Below, piece after piece: positions 16,072 to 26,050 of a stretch of DNA of 64,000 nucleotides. A program made the translations under genes and the position numbers. The DNA is taken from assembly GCA_046348995.1 (NCBI GenBank), contig JAXMDB010000001.1, forward strand, positions 616,532 through 680,531, given 5' to 3'. How positions within the stretch are numbered: position 1 is the stretch's first letter; each line of letters begins with the position of its first letter. The stretch comes from JANNSX01 sp046348995. Lineage in GTDB: Bacteria > Pseudomonadota > Alphaproteobacteria > Rhizobiales > Hyphomicrobiaceae. Under the pieces are notes generated by a model, which saw nothing but the letters and a program-made list of their open reading frames with translations, had not been told where the DNA came from and did no database searches.

Positions 16072-17658
16072 ATGGCGGACATCGATCGTCTCAAATCGCT
16101 CGCAAAAGCGGGCAAGCTCAGCCGGCGCGAGTTCATCGTGGGCGCTCTTGCGGCGGGCATCGCCGTTCCGGTCGCTCAAGGCATGTTCACCTCGATCGCA
16201 CGCGCGGAGCCCAAGAAGGGCGGCCTGTTCCGCATGGCGACGCCGCACGGCGCGACCACCGATACGCTCGATCCCGGCCTCTACACCGATACGATGATCC
16301 AGTTCGTCGGCTGGGGCTCGTCCGCCAACAGCCTGACCGTCGTCGACGCCAAGGGCAACATTCTGCCCGACCTCGCCGAGAGCTACGAGCCCTCGGAAGG
16401 GGCGACCAAGTGGATGTTCAAGATCCGCAAGGGCACGACCTTCCACAACGGCAAGGACGTGACGGCGGACGACGTGGTCGCCTCGTTCCGTCACCATCTG
16501 AAGGAAGGCACGAAATCGGCGGCAAAGTCGCTGCTCGAGTCGGTCAAGGACATCAAGGCCGACGACAAGTCGACGGTCGTCTTCACGCTCAACGGCGGCA
16601 ATGCCGACTTCCCCTACATCGCCAGCGACTATCACATCCCGATCATGCCTGCGAAAGAGAACGGCGACGCCGATTGGGAGTCGGGTGTGCGCACCGGGGC
16701 CTACGTGATCGAGAAGTTCGAGCCGGGGGTGCGCGGCAAGCTCAAGCGCAATCCGAACTACTATCGCGATGCCTGGTTCGACGAGCTCGAGGTGACGACG
16801 ATCGCCGATCACGCCGCTCGCCAGAGCGCGCTGCTCACCGGCGCCGTCGATCACATCATCCGTCCAGATCTCAAAACGCTCGGGCTGTTGCAGCAGAACC
16901 CCGAGTTCGCCATCACCGAGCTCACGGGCTTTGGTCACTATACGTTTCCAATGCTCGTTGACGTGGCGCCGTTCGACAATATCGATGTTCGTCTGGCTCT
17001 CAAATATGCGATGGATCGGGACGAGATCGTCAAGAAAATCTTCCTCGGACATGCTTCGGCCGGCAACGACAACCCGATCTCGCCAGCCGTCAAATTCGCG
17101 ACCAATCCGGAGCCGATCCACACCTTCGACCCCGAGAAGGCCAAATTCCATCTGAAAAAGGCCGGTCTCTCAAATCTCAAGGTCGACATCAATCTGTCGG
17201 ACGCGGCCTTCAACGGGTGCGTGGATGCGGGCGTGCTCTATCAGGCGAGCGCGGCCAAGTGCGGCATCGACATCAACGTGGTGCGCGAAGCGGCCGACGG
17301 CTATTGGGACAACGTCTGGCTCAAGAAGCCGTGGTGCGCCTCCTACTGGAGCGGCCGTCCGACCTGCGATTGGATGTTCACGACGGTCTATGCCAAGGGC
17401 GCCAACTGGAACGAGACGCGCTGGGCCAACGAGCGCTTCAACGAGCTTCTCGTGCAGGCGCGTGCCGAGACCGACGACGCCAAGCGTGGGACGATGTACG
17501 CCGAGATGCAGCAACTCGTGCATGACGACTGCGGGCAGCTCGTGATCGTCTTCAACAACATCGTCGAGGCGAGCGCCAAGAAGCTCGCGCATGGCGACGT
17601 TGCCGCCAACTGGGAGCTCGATGGTCTCAGGATCGGCGAGCGCTGGTGGTATGCCTGA
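16072..17658 (+). CDS. Peptide/nickel-type ABC transporter substrate-binding protein (SBP_bac_5), Tat signal
   Basis: A 528-residue periplasmic binding protein. The N-terminus carries a twin-arginine motif (SRREFIVGALAAG) followed by a hydrophobic stretch and likely cleavage after ARA (about residue 43). The body has the family-5 features: a LAESYEPSEGATKWMFKIRKG-type block near residue 105 and KFHLKKAGLSN near residue 360. It would capture an oligopeptide, opine-like or other small cationic ligand. No permease or ATPase genes follow; a strong terminator lies 30 nt downstream, so it is a single-gene unit. The start at 16072 has GGGAGG 11 nt upstream. The 266 nt before the gene contain no other feature I can name. 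Confidence 0.92.
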   Translation: MADIDRLKSLAKAGKLSRREFIVGALAAGIAVPVAQGMFTSIARAEPKKGGLFRMATPHGATTDTLDPGLYTDTMIQFVGWGSSANSLTVVDAKGNILPDLAESYEPSEGATKWMFKIRKGTTFHNGKDVTADDVVASFRHHLKEGTKSAAKSLLESVKDIKADDKSTVVFTLNGGNADFPYIASDYHIPIMPAKENGDADWESGVRTGAYVIEKFEPGVRGKLKRNPNYYRDAWFDELEVTTIADHAARQSALLTGAVDHIIRPDLKTLGLLQQNPEFAITELTGFGHYTFPMLVDVAPFDNIDVRLALKYAMDRDEIVKKIFLGHASAGNDNPISPAVKFATNPEPIHTFDPEKAKFHLKKAGLSNLKVDINLSDAAFNGCVDAGVLYQASAAKCGIDINVVREAADGYWDNVWLKKPWCASYWSGRPTCDWMFTTVYAKGANWNETRWANERFNELLVQARAETDDAKRGTMYAEMQQLVHDDCGQLVIVFNNIVEASAKKLAHGDVAANWELDGLRIGERWWYA

Positions 17659-17688
17659 TCGCTCGAGGTTGCGAGCGTGCCGATGACG

Positions 17689-17724
17689 ACCTCCGCGGGC
17701 CAACCCCGCGGAGGTTTTGTCTTT
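17689..17724 (+). terminator. Rho-independent terminator after the binding-protein gene
   Basis: An 11-bp perfect stem (ACCTCCGCGGG, 17689-17699, with CCCGCGGAGGT, 17705-17715), a 5-nt loop and a T-rich tail TTTTGTCTTT. It starts 31 nt after the stop of the upstream gene. Confidence 0.88.
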
Positions 17725-17794
17725 CTGGACGAGGCGCGCGCCGCTCAGGCCGGCGGCGCAGCGGGGCTCGTGGGGGGCGGCGACGGGGAAGGGC

Positions 17795-17886
17795 TGGCGG
17801 AGACGAGAGGATTCGAACCTCCGGTACCAGTTTCCCAGTACAACGGTTTAGCAAACCGCCGCCTTCAGCCACTCGGCCACGTCTCC
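17795..17886 (-). tRNA. tRNA-Ser (anticodon GCU)
   Basis: On the minus strand the acceptor arm GGAGACG pairs with CGTCTCC. The anticodon arm CGGTTTGCTAAACCG presents GCT in a 7-nt loop. A long variable arm (around TGTACTGGGAAACTGGTAC) marks a class II tRNA, and GGTTCGAATCC is the T arm. Discriminator G is followed by an encoded CCA (17797-17795). The molecule is about 92 nt including CCA and reads AGC/AGU serine codons. Confidence 0.97.
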
Positions 17887-17896
17887 GGACGAACGG

Positions 17897-17924
17897 GCTA
17901 TAGCAGCTGAGCGCGGAATTGCAA
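17897..17924 (-). promoter_or_regulatory. Sigma-70-type promoter of tRNA-Ser
   Basis: On the minus strand TTGCAA (17919-17924) and TATAGC (17897-17902) are separated by 16 nt, and the -10 element ends 10 nt before the tRNA 5' end. Confidence 0.6.
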
Positions 17925-17995
17925 GTTTTGCCGCGAGACCCTGATGCGTCCCCGGCGCGGTTTGCGGCACGGCGTGCCACGGGCTAGACTTTGTG

Positions 17996-18102
17996 CCTAG
18001 AGCGGGTTCAGTTCATGTGGAATCGAGAACCCGCTCTAGGTTTCTGATTTTGAGCACGTTCTTACGGCGAACCGGTTTCCACTTCGCCTGAACGTGCACT
18101 AG
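17996..18102. repeat. Intergenic palindromic repeat element (two nested hairpins)
   Basis: A perfect 14-bp inverted repeat CCTAGAGCGGGTTC / GAACCCGCTCTAGG (17996-18009 with 18027-18040) is followed by GCACGTTC / GAACGTGC (18054-18061 with 18090-18097) enclosing a conserved-looking core GGCGAACCGGTTTCCACTTC. Similar elements with an accggtttccactt core are scattered through Hyphomicrobiales genomes. No second copy was noticed in this window. Confidence 0.7.
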
Positions 18103-18139
18103 CTCGCACAGTGCGTGCGGAGGGTGTGGGGATAAGCTC

Positions 18140-18736
18140 ATGAGTGGTAGAGGGCTTCGGGCGCTTGCGAGCCCGATTGTGATCGTCCTCGGCCTCGCTG
18201 CGCCGGCCTCGGCCTCCGAGAGCTATTGTGTGAGCTGCAGCGGTTCGCAAGCCGTCTATCTGTGCGAGGTCACGGTGCCCGACGGGGTCGTGGCGTCCCA
18301 GTCTCCCCAACTCTACTGCGCCTATCGGCTTGCCAGCGAAGGCCACCATGCGAGCTGTGCCTCCCGCCGGGCCGATGCGGCGTCGTGCCAGGGCGAGCCC
18401 CGTAAGCTCGCCTATCAAGGTCCGAGTCTGGCGACGCCAGGCACGGTGACGGCACCGTCGGCAGAGCCGGCCGAGCCCACGCCCCCGGCCGGCGCGCCGA
18501 CGCCCGAGCCAGTAACAGGCGATTCAACCGCTCAGCCTACCGTCGATCCAGCCGCGTCCCCGGAGCCGGTTGCGCCCGCCGATGACGATGCCGGCAAAGA
18601 TGCCTCCCGCGTCGGCGAGGAGGACGTCGCCGGGCCGGCTTCGAATGCCGCCCCCTCGACCGGCGACAAGATTGCCGGCGCCGCCAAGACCGCTTTCAAC
18701 TGTCTCGCAAGCTTCTTCAAGGAGTGCAAAGAGTGA
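18140..18736 (+). CDS. Secreted cysteine-containing hypothetical protein with Pro/Ala-rich linker
   Basis: A 198-residue exported protein I do not recognise. A signal peptide ends at about residue 26 (ASA). The mature N-terminal part (residues 27-85) has cysteines at YCVSCSG, YLCEV, LYCAY, SCAS and SCQGE, suggesting a small disulfide-bonded domain. A long Pro/Ala/Glu-rich linker follows (residues about 95-165), and the end contains two more cysteines (FNCLASFFKECKE). It is probably periplasmic. Its stop overlaps the GTG start of the next amidase gene (GTGA), so the two are translationally coupled. The function is unknown. Confidence 0.7.
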   Translation: MSGRGLRALASPIVIVLGLAAPASASESYCVSCSGSQAVYLCEVTVPDGVVASQSPQLYCAYRLASEGHHASCASRRADAASCQGEPRKLAYQGPSLATPGTVTAPSAEPAEPTPPAGAPTPEPVTGDSTAQPTVDPAASPEPVAPADDDAGKDASRVGEEDVAGPASNAAPSTGDKIAGAAKTAFNCLASFFKECKE

Positions 18737-20112
18737 CGCCGTCCCTGCCAACGATCGCAGCGCTCGCCGCCGACCTGACCGCCCGCCGTACGTCGTCGGC
18801 CACATTGACGGACGAGGCGCTGGCCCGCATCGCCGACCCGTCGGGAGAGGGCGCCCGCGCGTTCGTCGCTGTCGATCCGGCGAAGGCCCGCGCGCAGGCC
18901 GCCGCCATGGACCTGCTGCTCGCGCAAGGCATCCGCCTCTCGCCGCTGCACGGCGTGCCGGTTTCGGTCAAGGATCTTCTCGACGTGCAGGGCGAGGTGA
19001 CACGGGCGGGTTCCAAGCTCCTCAACGATGCTCCCCCCGCCAAGGCCGATGCGGCGGTCGTCGCGCGCTTGCGGGCCGCCGGGGCCGTCATCATCGGCCG
19101 CACGAACATGACCGAGTTCGCCTACGGCGGCATCGGCTACAACCCGCACTACGGCACCCCGGCCGCGCCGTGGGACCGCAAGACCGGCCGCGTCCCAGGT
19201 GGTTCATCTTCGGGCGCCGCCGTCTCGGTTGCGGATGGGATGGCCCATGCTGCGCTCGGCACGGATACCGGCGGCTCCTGCCGCATCCCGGCTGCCTATT
19301 GCGGCGTCGTCGGCTACAAGCCGAGCCAGCCGCGCGTGCCACGCACCGGCTGCTTCCCGCTCGCGGACGCCCTCGACTCGATCGGGCCGCTCGCGCGCAC
19401 CGTCGCCGATTGCGTGCTCGTCGACCAGATCATCGCTGGCGAGGCGCCGGCAGCGCTGCCGGAGCGCCCGCTCGAGGGCATGCGGCTCGCCGTGCCGCAG
19501 AACTACGTCATCGACAGCCTGGAAGCGCCGGTGGGGCAGGCCTTCGAGCGGACCTTGAAGCTCTTGCGCGACGCCGGGGCGAAGGTCGCCGAGGTCGCCT
19601 TCCCGGTGATCGACCGCATGCCCGAGCTGTTCGTCAAAGGCGGCATCGGCGGGGCGGAAGCGTTCGCGCTGCACAAGCGCTGGCTCGACACGCGGGCTGG
19701 CGAGTATGATCCGAAGGTCGCACAGCGCATCGAGTTCGCGCGCGCGCAGACGGCGTCGGAGTATCAGGGCCTCAAGGCCCTGCGGACAGAGATGATCCGG
19801 ACGCTTGCTATCCAGAGCCAAGCCTACGATGCGCTCGTATTTCCGGCGACGCCCAACGTGCCGCCGCCGATCGCCCTGTTCGGAGACCACCAGTCGATGG
19901 ACGACTACACCCGGGTGAACGGCCTGTCTTTGCGTAACACCTACGTCGGCAACGCTTTCGATCGGTGCTCGATCTCCATCCCCTGTCAGGAGCCTGGCAG
20001 CGCTCCCGTCGGCTTCATGCTGATGGGCGAGCACGGCGCCGACCGCACGCTGTTCGCCGTCGCTGCGGCCATCGAAGGCTTGCTCGATCGCAAGGTGCGG
20101 CGCGCGGGTTAG
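18733..20112 (+). CDS. Amidase (amidase-signature family), GatA-like
   Basis: A 459-residue amidase-signature enzyme. Catalytic elements are Lys in VSVKDLLD (about residue 79), Ser in VPGGSSSGAAV (about 158) and the nucleophile in TDTGGSCRIPAAYCG (about 182). GTG at 18733 overlaps the previous stop and has AGGAG 8 nt upstream; a GTG three codons earlier is less likely. It precedes the molybdenum-hydroxylase genes by about 120 nt on the same strand. It may release a carboxylate or aromatic substrate for that enzyme, but the substrate is not evident. It is not part of a gatCAB set here, so a tRNA amidotransferase role is unlikely. Confidence 0.88.
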   Translation: MTPSLPTIAALAADLTARRTSSATLTDEALARIADPSGEGARAFVAVDPAKARAQAAAMDLLLAQGIRLSPLHGVPVSVKDLLDVQGEVTRAGSKLLNDAPPAKADAAVVARLRAAGAVIIGRTNMTEFAYGGIGYNPHYGTPAAPWDRKTGRVPGGSSSGAAVSVADGMAHAALGTDTGGSCRIPAAYCGVVGYKPSQPRVPRTGCFPLADALDSIGPLARTVADCVLVDQIIAGEAPAALPERPLEGMRLAVPQNYVIDSLEAPVGQAFERTLKLLRDAGAKVAEVAFPVIDRMPELFVKGGIGGAEAFALHKRWLDTRAGEYDPKVAQRIEFARAQTASEYQGLKALRTEMIRTLAIQSQAYDALVFPATPNVPPPIALFGDHQSMDDYTRVNGLSLRNTYVGNAFDRCSISIPCQEPGSAPVGFMLMGEHGADRTLFAVAAAIEGLLDRKVRRAG

Positions 20113-20235
20113 CTCCGGCGGCACGACCTGCCTTCGGACGGGAGGTAGACCGCACATTGACGGGGCGGGGTCGGCTGTTTCAAGATCAGCGTCCCGCACC
20201 GCACGTCCCCGCCTCCGACCGGAAAGCTCCCGCCG

Positions 20236-20799
20236 ATGAAAATGTCTGGCACCCGTGAGATTGCCGCGCCTCAAGCCGAGGTCTGGCAAAAGCTCAACGA
20301 TGTCGAGGTGCTGAAGCGGTGCATCCCGGGCTGCGAGAGCCTGGAGCGGTCGGGCGAGAACGACCTCAAGGCGACGGTGGCGGTGAAGATCGGGCCGGTG
20401 TCGGCGCGCTTCAATGGAGCGGTGACGCTCTCCGACCTCGATCCGCCGAACGGCTACCGGATCTCGGGCAGCGGGTCGGGCGGCGTCGCGGGCTCTGCCA
20501 AGGGTGGCGCCAACGTCCGGCTGAAGCCGGGCGCGGCCGGCACCGAGCTCGCCTATGACGTGGACGCTGATGTCGCCGGCAAGATCGCCCAGCTCGGCGG
20601 ACGCCTGATCGATGCGACGGCGGCGAGCCTCGCCAACCAATTTTTCGACCGATTTGCGAACGAGTTCGCGACCCCGGAGCCGACGATCGAGGCGGCCGCT
20701 GCAACGCCGGCCCGTCCGCCGTCGGCGTCGAGCTTCACTTGGCTCTGGTGGCTGGTCGCGGCTGCGGCCATCGTCGCACTCATTCTGGCGGTGACGTAG
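20236..20799 (+). CDS. coxG: CoxG-type SRPBCC protein (carbon monoxide dehydrogenase subunit G family)
   Basis: A 187-residue SRPBCC-fold protein with a C-terminal membrane anchor. Residues 1-145 show the CoxG pattern (VWQKLNDVEVLKRCIPGCESLE, GPVSARFNGAVTLSDLDPP). A Pro/Ala linker and a hydrophobic tail (SFTWLWWLVAAAAIVALILAV) follow. In carboxydotrophs CoxG helps attach the molybdenum enzyme to the cytoplasmic membrane. Here it is the first gene of the operon instead of the last. ATG 20236 is chosen from the family start; ATG 20242 is an alternative. It lies 55 nt upstream of the iron-sulfur subunit gene. Confidence 0.88.
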   Translation: MKMSGTREIAAPQAEVWQKLNDVEVLKRCIPGCESLERSGENDLKATVAVKIGPVSARFNGAVTLSDLDPPNGYRISGSGSGGVAGSAKGGANVRLKPGAAGTELAYDVDADVAGKIAQLGGRLIDATAASLANQFFDRFANEFATPEPTIEAAAATPARPPSASSFTWLWWLVAAAAIVALILAVT

Positions 20800-20854
20800 C
20801 TGCCGTCAGCAAGTAAAGATACGCCTTAAGCCCAAGAACAAGGAGGAGGATACG

Positions 20855-21322
20855 GTGCCCAAGGTCAGTCTGGAGGTGAACGGCTCGGCGGTCAGTGCCG
20901 ACGTCGCCCCGAATACGCTGCTCGTCGATCTGCTGCGCAACAATCTGGCGCTTACCGGCACGCACGTCGGTTGCGACACGAGCCAGTGCGGCGCCTGCGT
21001 CGTTCAGGTCGATGGACGCGCGGTGAAGTCGTGCACGACGCTCGCGGCCACCGTCGATGGCGCGAAGATCACGACGATCGAGGGGCTCGCCAACGGCGCC
21101 GACCTGCATCCGGTCCAGGCCGCCTTCCGCGAGGCGCACGGTCTCCAGTGCGGCTTCTGCACGCCGGGCATGGTGATGGCGGCGGTCGATCTGTTGAAGA
21201 ACAATCCCAAGCCCACCGAGGCGGAGATCCGCGCCGGTCTCGCCGGCAACATCTGCCGCTGCACCGGCTACCACAATATCGTCAAGGCCGTGCAGATCGC
21301 CTCCGGTCAGGCGACGGCTTAA
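20855..21322 (+). CDS. coxS: Molybdenum hydroxylase small [2Fe-2S] subunit (CoxS-like)
   Basis: A 155-residue subunit with two [2Fe-2S] clusters. C40, C45, C48 and C60 form the plant-ferredoxin-type site (GCDTSQCGAC), and C99, C102, C134 and C136 form the C-terminal site (CGFCTPG, CRCTGY). It relays electrons from the molybdenum site to FAD. A GTG start at 20855 has an AGGAGGA site 7 nt upstream. It belongs with the large and medium subunits that follow. Confidence 0.95.
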   Translation: MPKVSLEVNGSAVSADVAPNTLLVDLLRNNLALTGTHVGCDTSQCGACVVQVDGRAVKSCTTLAATVDGAKITTIEGLANGADLHPVQAAFREAHGLQCGFCTPGMVMAAVDLLKNNPKPTEAEIRAGLAGNICRCTGYHNIVKAVQIASGQATA

Positions 21323-21324
21323 AC

Positions 21325-21430
21325 GGGCGAGTGGCCAATAGCGAATGGCGAATAGGGAGCGGCGTCTGACGATAGGTTGAGGGCAAAAAGGGAAGACCCC
21401 CATTCGCCACTCACCACTCGCCATTCGCCC
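21325..21430. repeat. Imperfect intergenic inverted repeat between coxS and coxL
   Basis: GGGCGAGTGGCCAATAGCGA at the left (from 21325, continuing to 21353) pairs imperfectly with ATTCGCCACTCACCACTCGC at the right (21400 onward to 21430), giving a stem of about 29 positions with mismatches around a 45-nt loop. Runs of gcgaatggcgaat type are a familiar short-repeat family in Hyphomicrobiales. It interrupts an otherwise compact operon. Confidence 0.72.
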
Positions 21431-21445
21431 AAGGAGAGAGTTCAA

Positions 21446-23791
<2,346 letters not shown>

Positions 23792-23808
23792 GCCCCGGAG
23801 GACCACAC

Positions 23809-24609
23809 ATGTACGCATTCGAAATCGTTCGTCCGGGCTCGGTCGCGGAAGCCGCCAAGGCGCTCTCCGGCGAAGCCAAAGTGCTTGCCGGCGGGCACAC
23901 GTTGATCCCGACCTTGAAGCAGCGGCTCGCCAATCCCGGCAAGCTCGTCGACATCTCGGGCATCGGTGAGCTCAAGGGGATCCGCCGCGAGGGCAGCAAC
24001 CTCGTCATCGGCGCAACCACCCGTCATGTCGACGTCGCCAACAGCGCCGAGGTCAAATCAGCGATCCCGGCGCTCGCTCATCTGGCAGGTCACATCGGCG
24101 ATCCGCAGGTCAGGAACGCCGGCACCATCGGCGGCTCGCTCGCCAACAACGACCCGGCTGCCGACTATCCCTCGGCGGCGCTGGCGCTGGGGGCGACGAT
24201 CGTCACCAACAAGCGCGAGATCGCGGCCGACAGCTACTTTACCGGCTTGTTCTCGACAGCGCTCAGCCCCGACGAGATCATTACCGCGATCCGCTTCCCG
24301 GTGCCAGGCAAGGCCGGCTACGCCAAGTTCGAGCAGCCGGCGTCGCGTTACGCGCTCGTTGGCGTGTTCGTTGCGAAAACGGCGTCCGGAGTCGGTGCGG
24401 TTCGCGTCGCGGTGACGGGTGCGGGCGCCAATGGCGTCTTCCGCTCGGAAGCGCTCGAGAAGGCACTCTCGATCTCGTTCGTACCGGCCGCTGCAAAGGG
24501 CATCAAGATCGGGTCGTCGGACCTGATCTCCGACATCCACGGCTCGGCCGACTACCGCGCCGCCTTGATCCCGGTCATGGCCTCGCGCGCCGTCGCCAAC
24601 GCAGGGTGA
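23809..24609 (+). CDS. coxM: Molybdenum hydroxylase FAD-binding medium subunit (CoxM-like)
   Basis: A 266-residue FAD subunit. The two pyrophosphate-binding motifs are AGGHT (residues 27-31) and TIGGS (106-110) followed by LANNDPAADYP. The C-terminal CO_deh_flav_C domain covers residues about 165-262. It accepts electrons from the [2Fe-2S] subunit and passes them to the acceptor. The GGAGG site 9 nt before the ATG and the 17-nt gap from coxL show operon membership. A perfect 12-bp hairpin follows 26 nt after its stop. Confidence 0.94.
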   Translation: MYAFEIVRPGSVAEAAKALSGEAKVLAGGHTLIPTLKQRLANPGKLVDISGIGELKGIRREGSNLVIGATTRHVDVANSAEVKSAIPALAHLAGHIGDPQVRNAGTIGGSLANNDPAADYPSAALALGATIVTNKREIAADSYFTGLFSTALSPDEIITAIRFPVPGKAGYAKFEQPASRYALVGVFVAKTASGVGAVRVAVTGAGANGVFRSEALEKALSISFVPAAAKGIKIGSSDLISDIHGSADYRAALIPVMASRAVANAG

Positions 24610-24635
24610 TCGGCGTCGGCGATCATCGTTCTATC

Positions 24636-24663
24636 CGAAGGCGCCGGGCAACCGGCGCCTTCG
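24636..24663. terminator. Perfect 12-bp hairpin between coxM and moxR
   Basis: CGAAGGCGCCGG (24636-24647) and CCGGCGCCTTCG (24652-24663) flank a GCAA tetraloop. There is no T-run after it, so it may be an attenuator or an RNA-stability element rather than a simple terminator. The next gene starts 25 nt later. Confidence 0.55.
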
Positions 24664-24688
24664 TGGTCTCTGAGGAGAGAAGTTTTCC

Positions 24689-25627
24689 ATGACGGCAGCA
24701 CCGGCCAGCGTCGCCGAGATGAAGGCGCTGTTGACGAAGGGCGGTTACCTCGCCGACGAGGCGATCGCGACGACCGTGTTTCTCGCGCTGACACTCGAGC
24801 GGCCGCTGCTGCTCGAAGGCGAGGCCGGGGTCGGCAAGACCGAGATCTCCAAGGTGTTGGCCCACGTCCTCGACCGGCCGCTCATCCGCCTGCAATGCTA
24901 CGAAGGCCTCGACATCTCGACCGCCGTATACGAGTGGAACTATTCGAAACAGCTTCTGCACATCCGTGCGGCAGAGGCCGCCCACGAGCGCGCTGATCTC
25001 TCCACGCTCGAGACCGACATCTTCACCGGCGATTTCCTGATGCGCCGCCCACTGCTCGAGGCGCTGATGCTGTCAGCGGAGGGCAAGGCACCGGTGCTGC
25101 TCATCGACGAGCTCGATCGGGCCGACGAGCCCTTCGAGGCCTTCCTGCTCGAGTTGCTCGCCGACTATCAGGTGACGATCCCGGAGCTCGGCACGATCAA
25201 GGCCGACAAGCCGCCACTGACGATTCTGACCTCGAACCGCACCCGCGAGGTCCACGACGCCGTGCGCCGGCGATGCTTCTACCATTGGGTCGACTATCCG
25301 AGCCTCGATCGCGAGCGGGCCATTCTGCGCCTCAAGGTGCCGCAGGCGGGCGACGAGCTGTCCCGTCAGATCGTCGCCTTCGTGCAATCGCTGCGCTCCA
25401 TGGACCTCTACAAGCACCCGGGCATCGCCGAGAGCATCAACTGGGCGCAGGCGCTGACGGCGCTCAATCAAGTGGCACTACATCACGACACCGTCGATAC
25501 GACCCTGGGCACGCTGCTCAAATATCAGGACGACATCACGCGCATTCAGGGCAGCGAGGCGGCGCGCATTCTGGAGAAGGTCAAGAGCGAGGCTCGCTCG
25601 GTCGCCCAGTCGGCCAAGGAAAGCTGA
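24689..25627 (+). CDS. MoxR-family AAA+ ATPase (CoxD-like)
   Basis: A 312-residue AAA+ protein. Walker A is EGEAGVGKTE (about residue 47), Walker B LLIDELDRAD (about 137), with a sensor 1 TILTSNRTRE and an arginine-finger region RRRCFYHW. Its closest type is CoxD, which with the vWA protein CoxE inserts the sulfur (and in CODH the copper) into the molybdenum site. Here no CoxE/CoxF gene follows, so the usual partner is missing from this locus. The start has an AGGAGA site. It is on the same strand as coxM behind a hairpin. Confidence 0.9.
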   Translation: MTAAPASVAEMKALLTKGGYLADEAIATTVFLALTLERPLLLEGEAGVGKTEISKVLAHVLDRPLIRLQCYEGLDISTAVYEWNYSKQLLHIRAAEAAHERADLSTLETDIFTGDFLMRRPLLEALMLSAEGKAPVLLIDELDRADEPFEAFLLELLADYQVTIPELGTIKADKPPLTILTSNRTREVHDAVRRRCFYHWVDYPSLDRERAILRLKVPQAGDELSRQIVAFVQSLRSMDLYKHPGIAESINWAQALTALNQVALHHDTVDTTLGTLLKYQDDITRIQGSEAARILEKVKSEARSVAQSAKES

Positions 25628-25694
25628 GCCGTTGCCACGCTCCCGCCACGCGAGTCCTATAAGAGCAATCGCGGACTAAGTCCTGGAGGGCGGG

Positions 25695-26042
25695 ATGATC
25701 GACGAGCGGCGAACGATGGGCGGGCGCTTTCTGCGCCTCATCCTGCGCCTCATCGGCTTCCTCGTCGTCGTCCTCATGGTCTGGGTCACCTACGTCTACC
25801 TCTATGCCTATCAACCGGATTTCCTCGGCTGGTGCTTTCAGACGCTGCGGCCCGTGACCGTCACGCTCTTCCAGTGGATCGACGTCTGGCTGCCGGAGTC
25901 GGTCAAGTACAAGGTCAGCGCCGGCCTGACCGACGAGCTCGGGCCTCGCGCCTTGTTCCTGCTCGTGCTCGGTGGCCTCGGCGAGCTCATCGTCATGTCG
26001 ATCATCGGTGGCTTGCGCCGCTTGATCCTGGCGCTGCGTTGA
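25695..26042 (+). CDS. Small inner-membrane protein, two predicted TM segments
   Basis: A 115-residue protein I do not recognise. Hydrophobic segments at about residues 14-38 (LILRLIGFLVVVLMVWVTYV) and 84-107 (ALFLLVLGGLGELIVMSIIG) flank a soluble loop with WIDVWLPESVKYKVSAGLTDELG. The start at 25695 has GGAGGG upstream. It ends 8 nt before the next gene, with which it probably forms a two-gene operon; the partner is a periplasmic lysozyme-like protein. The role is unknown, possibly envelope-related. Confidence 0.7.
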   Translation: MIDERRTMGGRFLRLILRLIGFLVVVLMVWVTYVYLYAYQPDFLGWCFQTLRPVTVTLFQWIDVWLPESVKYKVSAGLTDELGPRALFLLVLGGLGELIVMSIIGGLRRLILALR

Positions 26043-26050
26043 GCCGCCCC

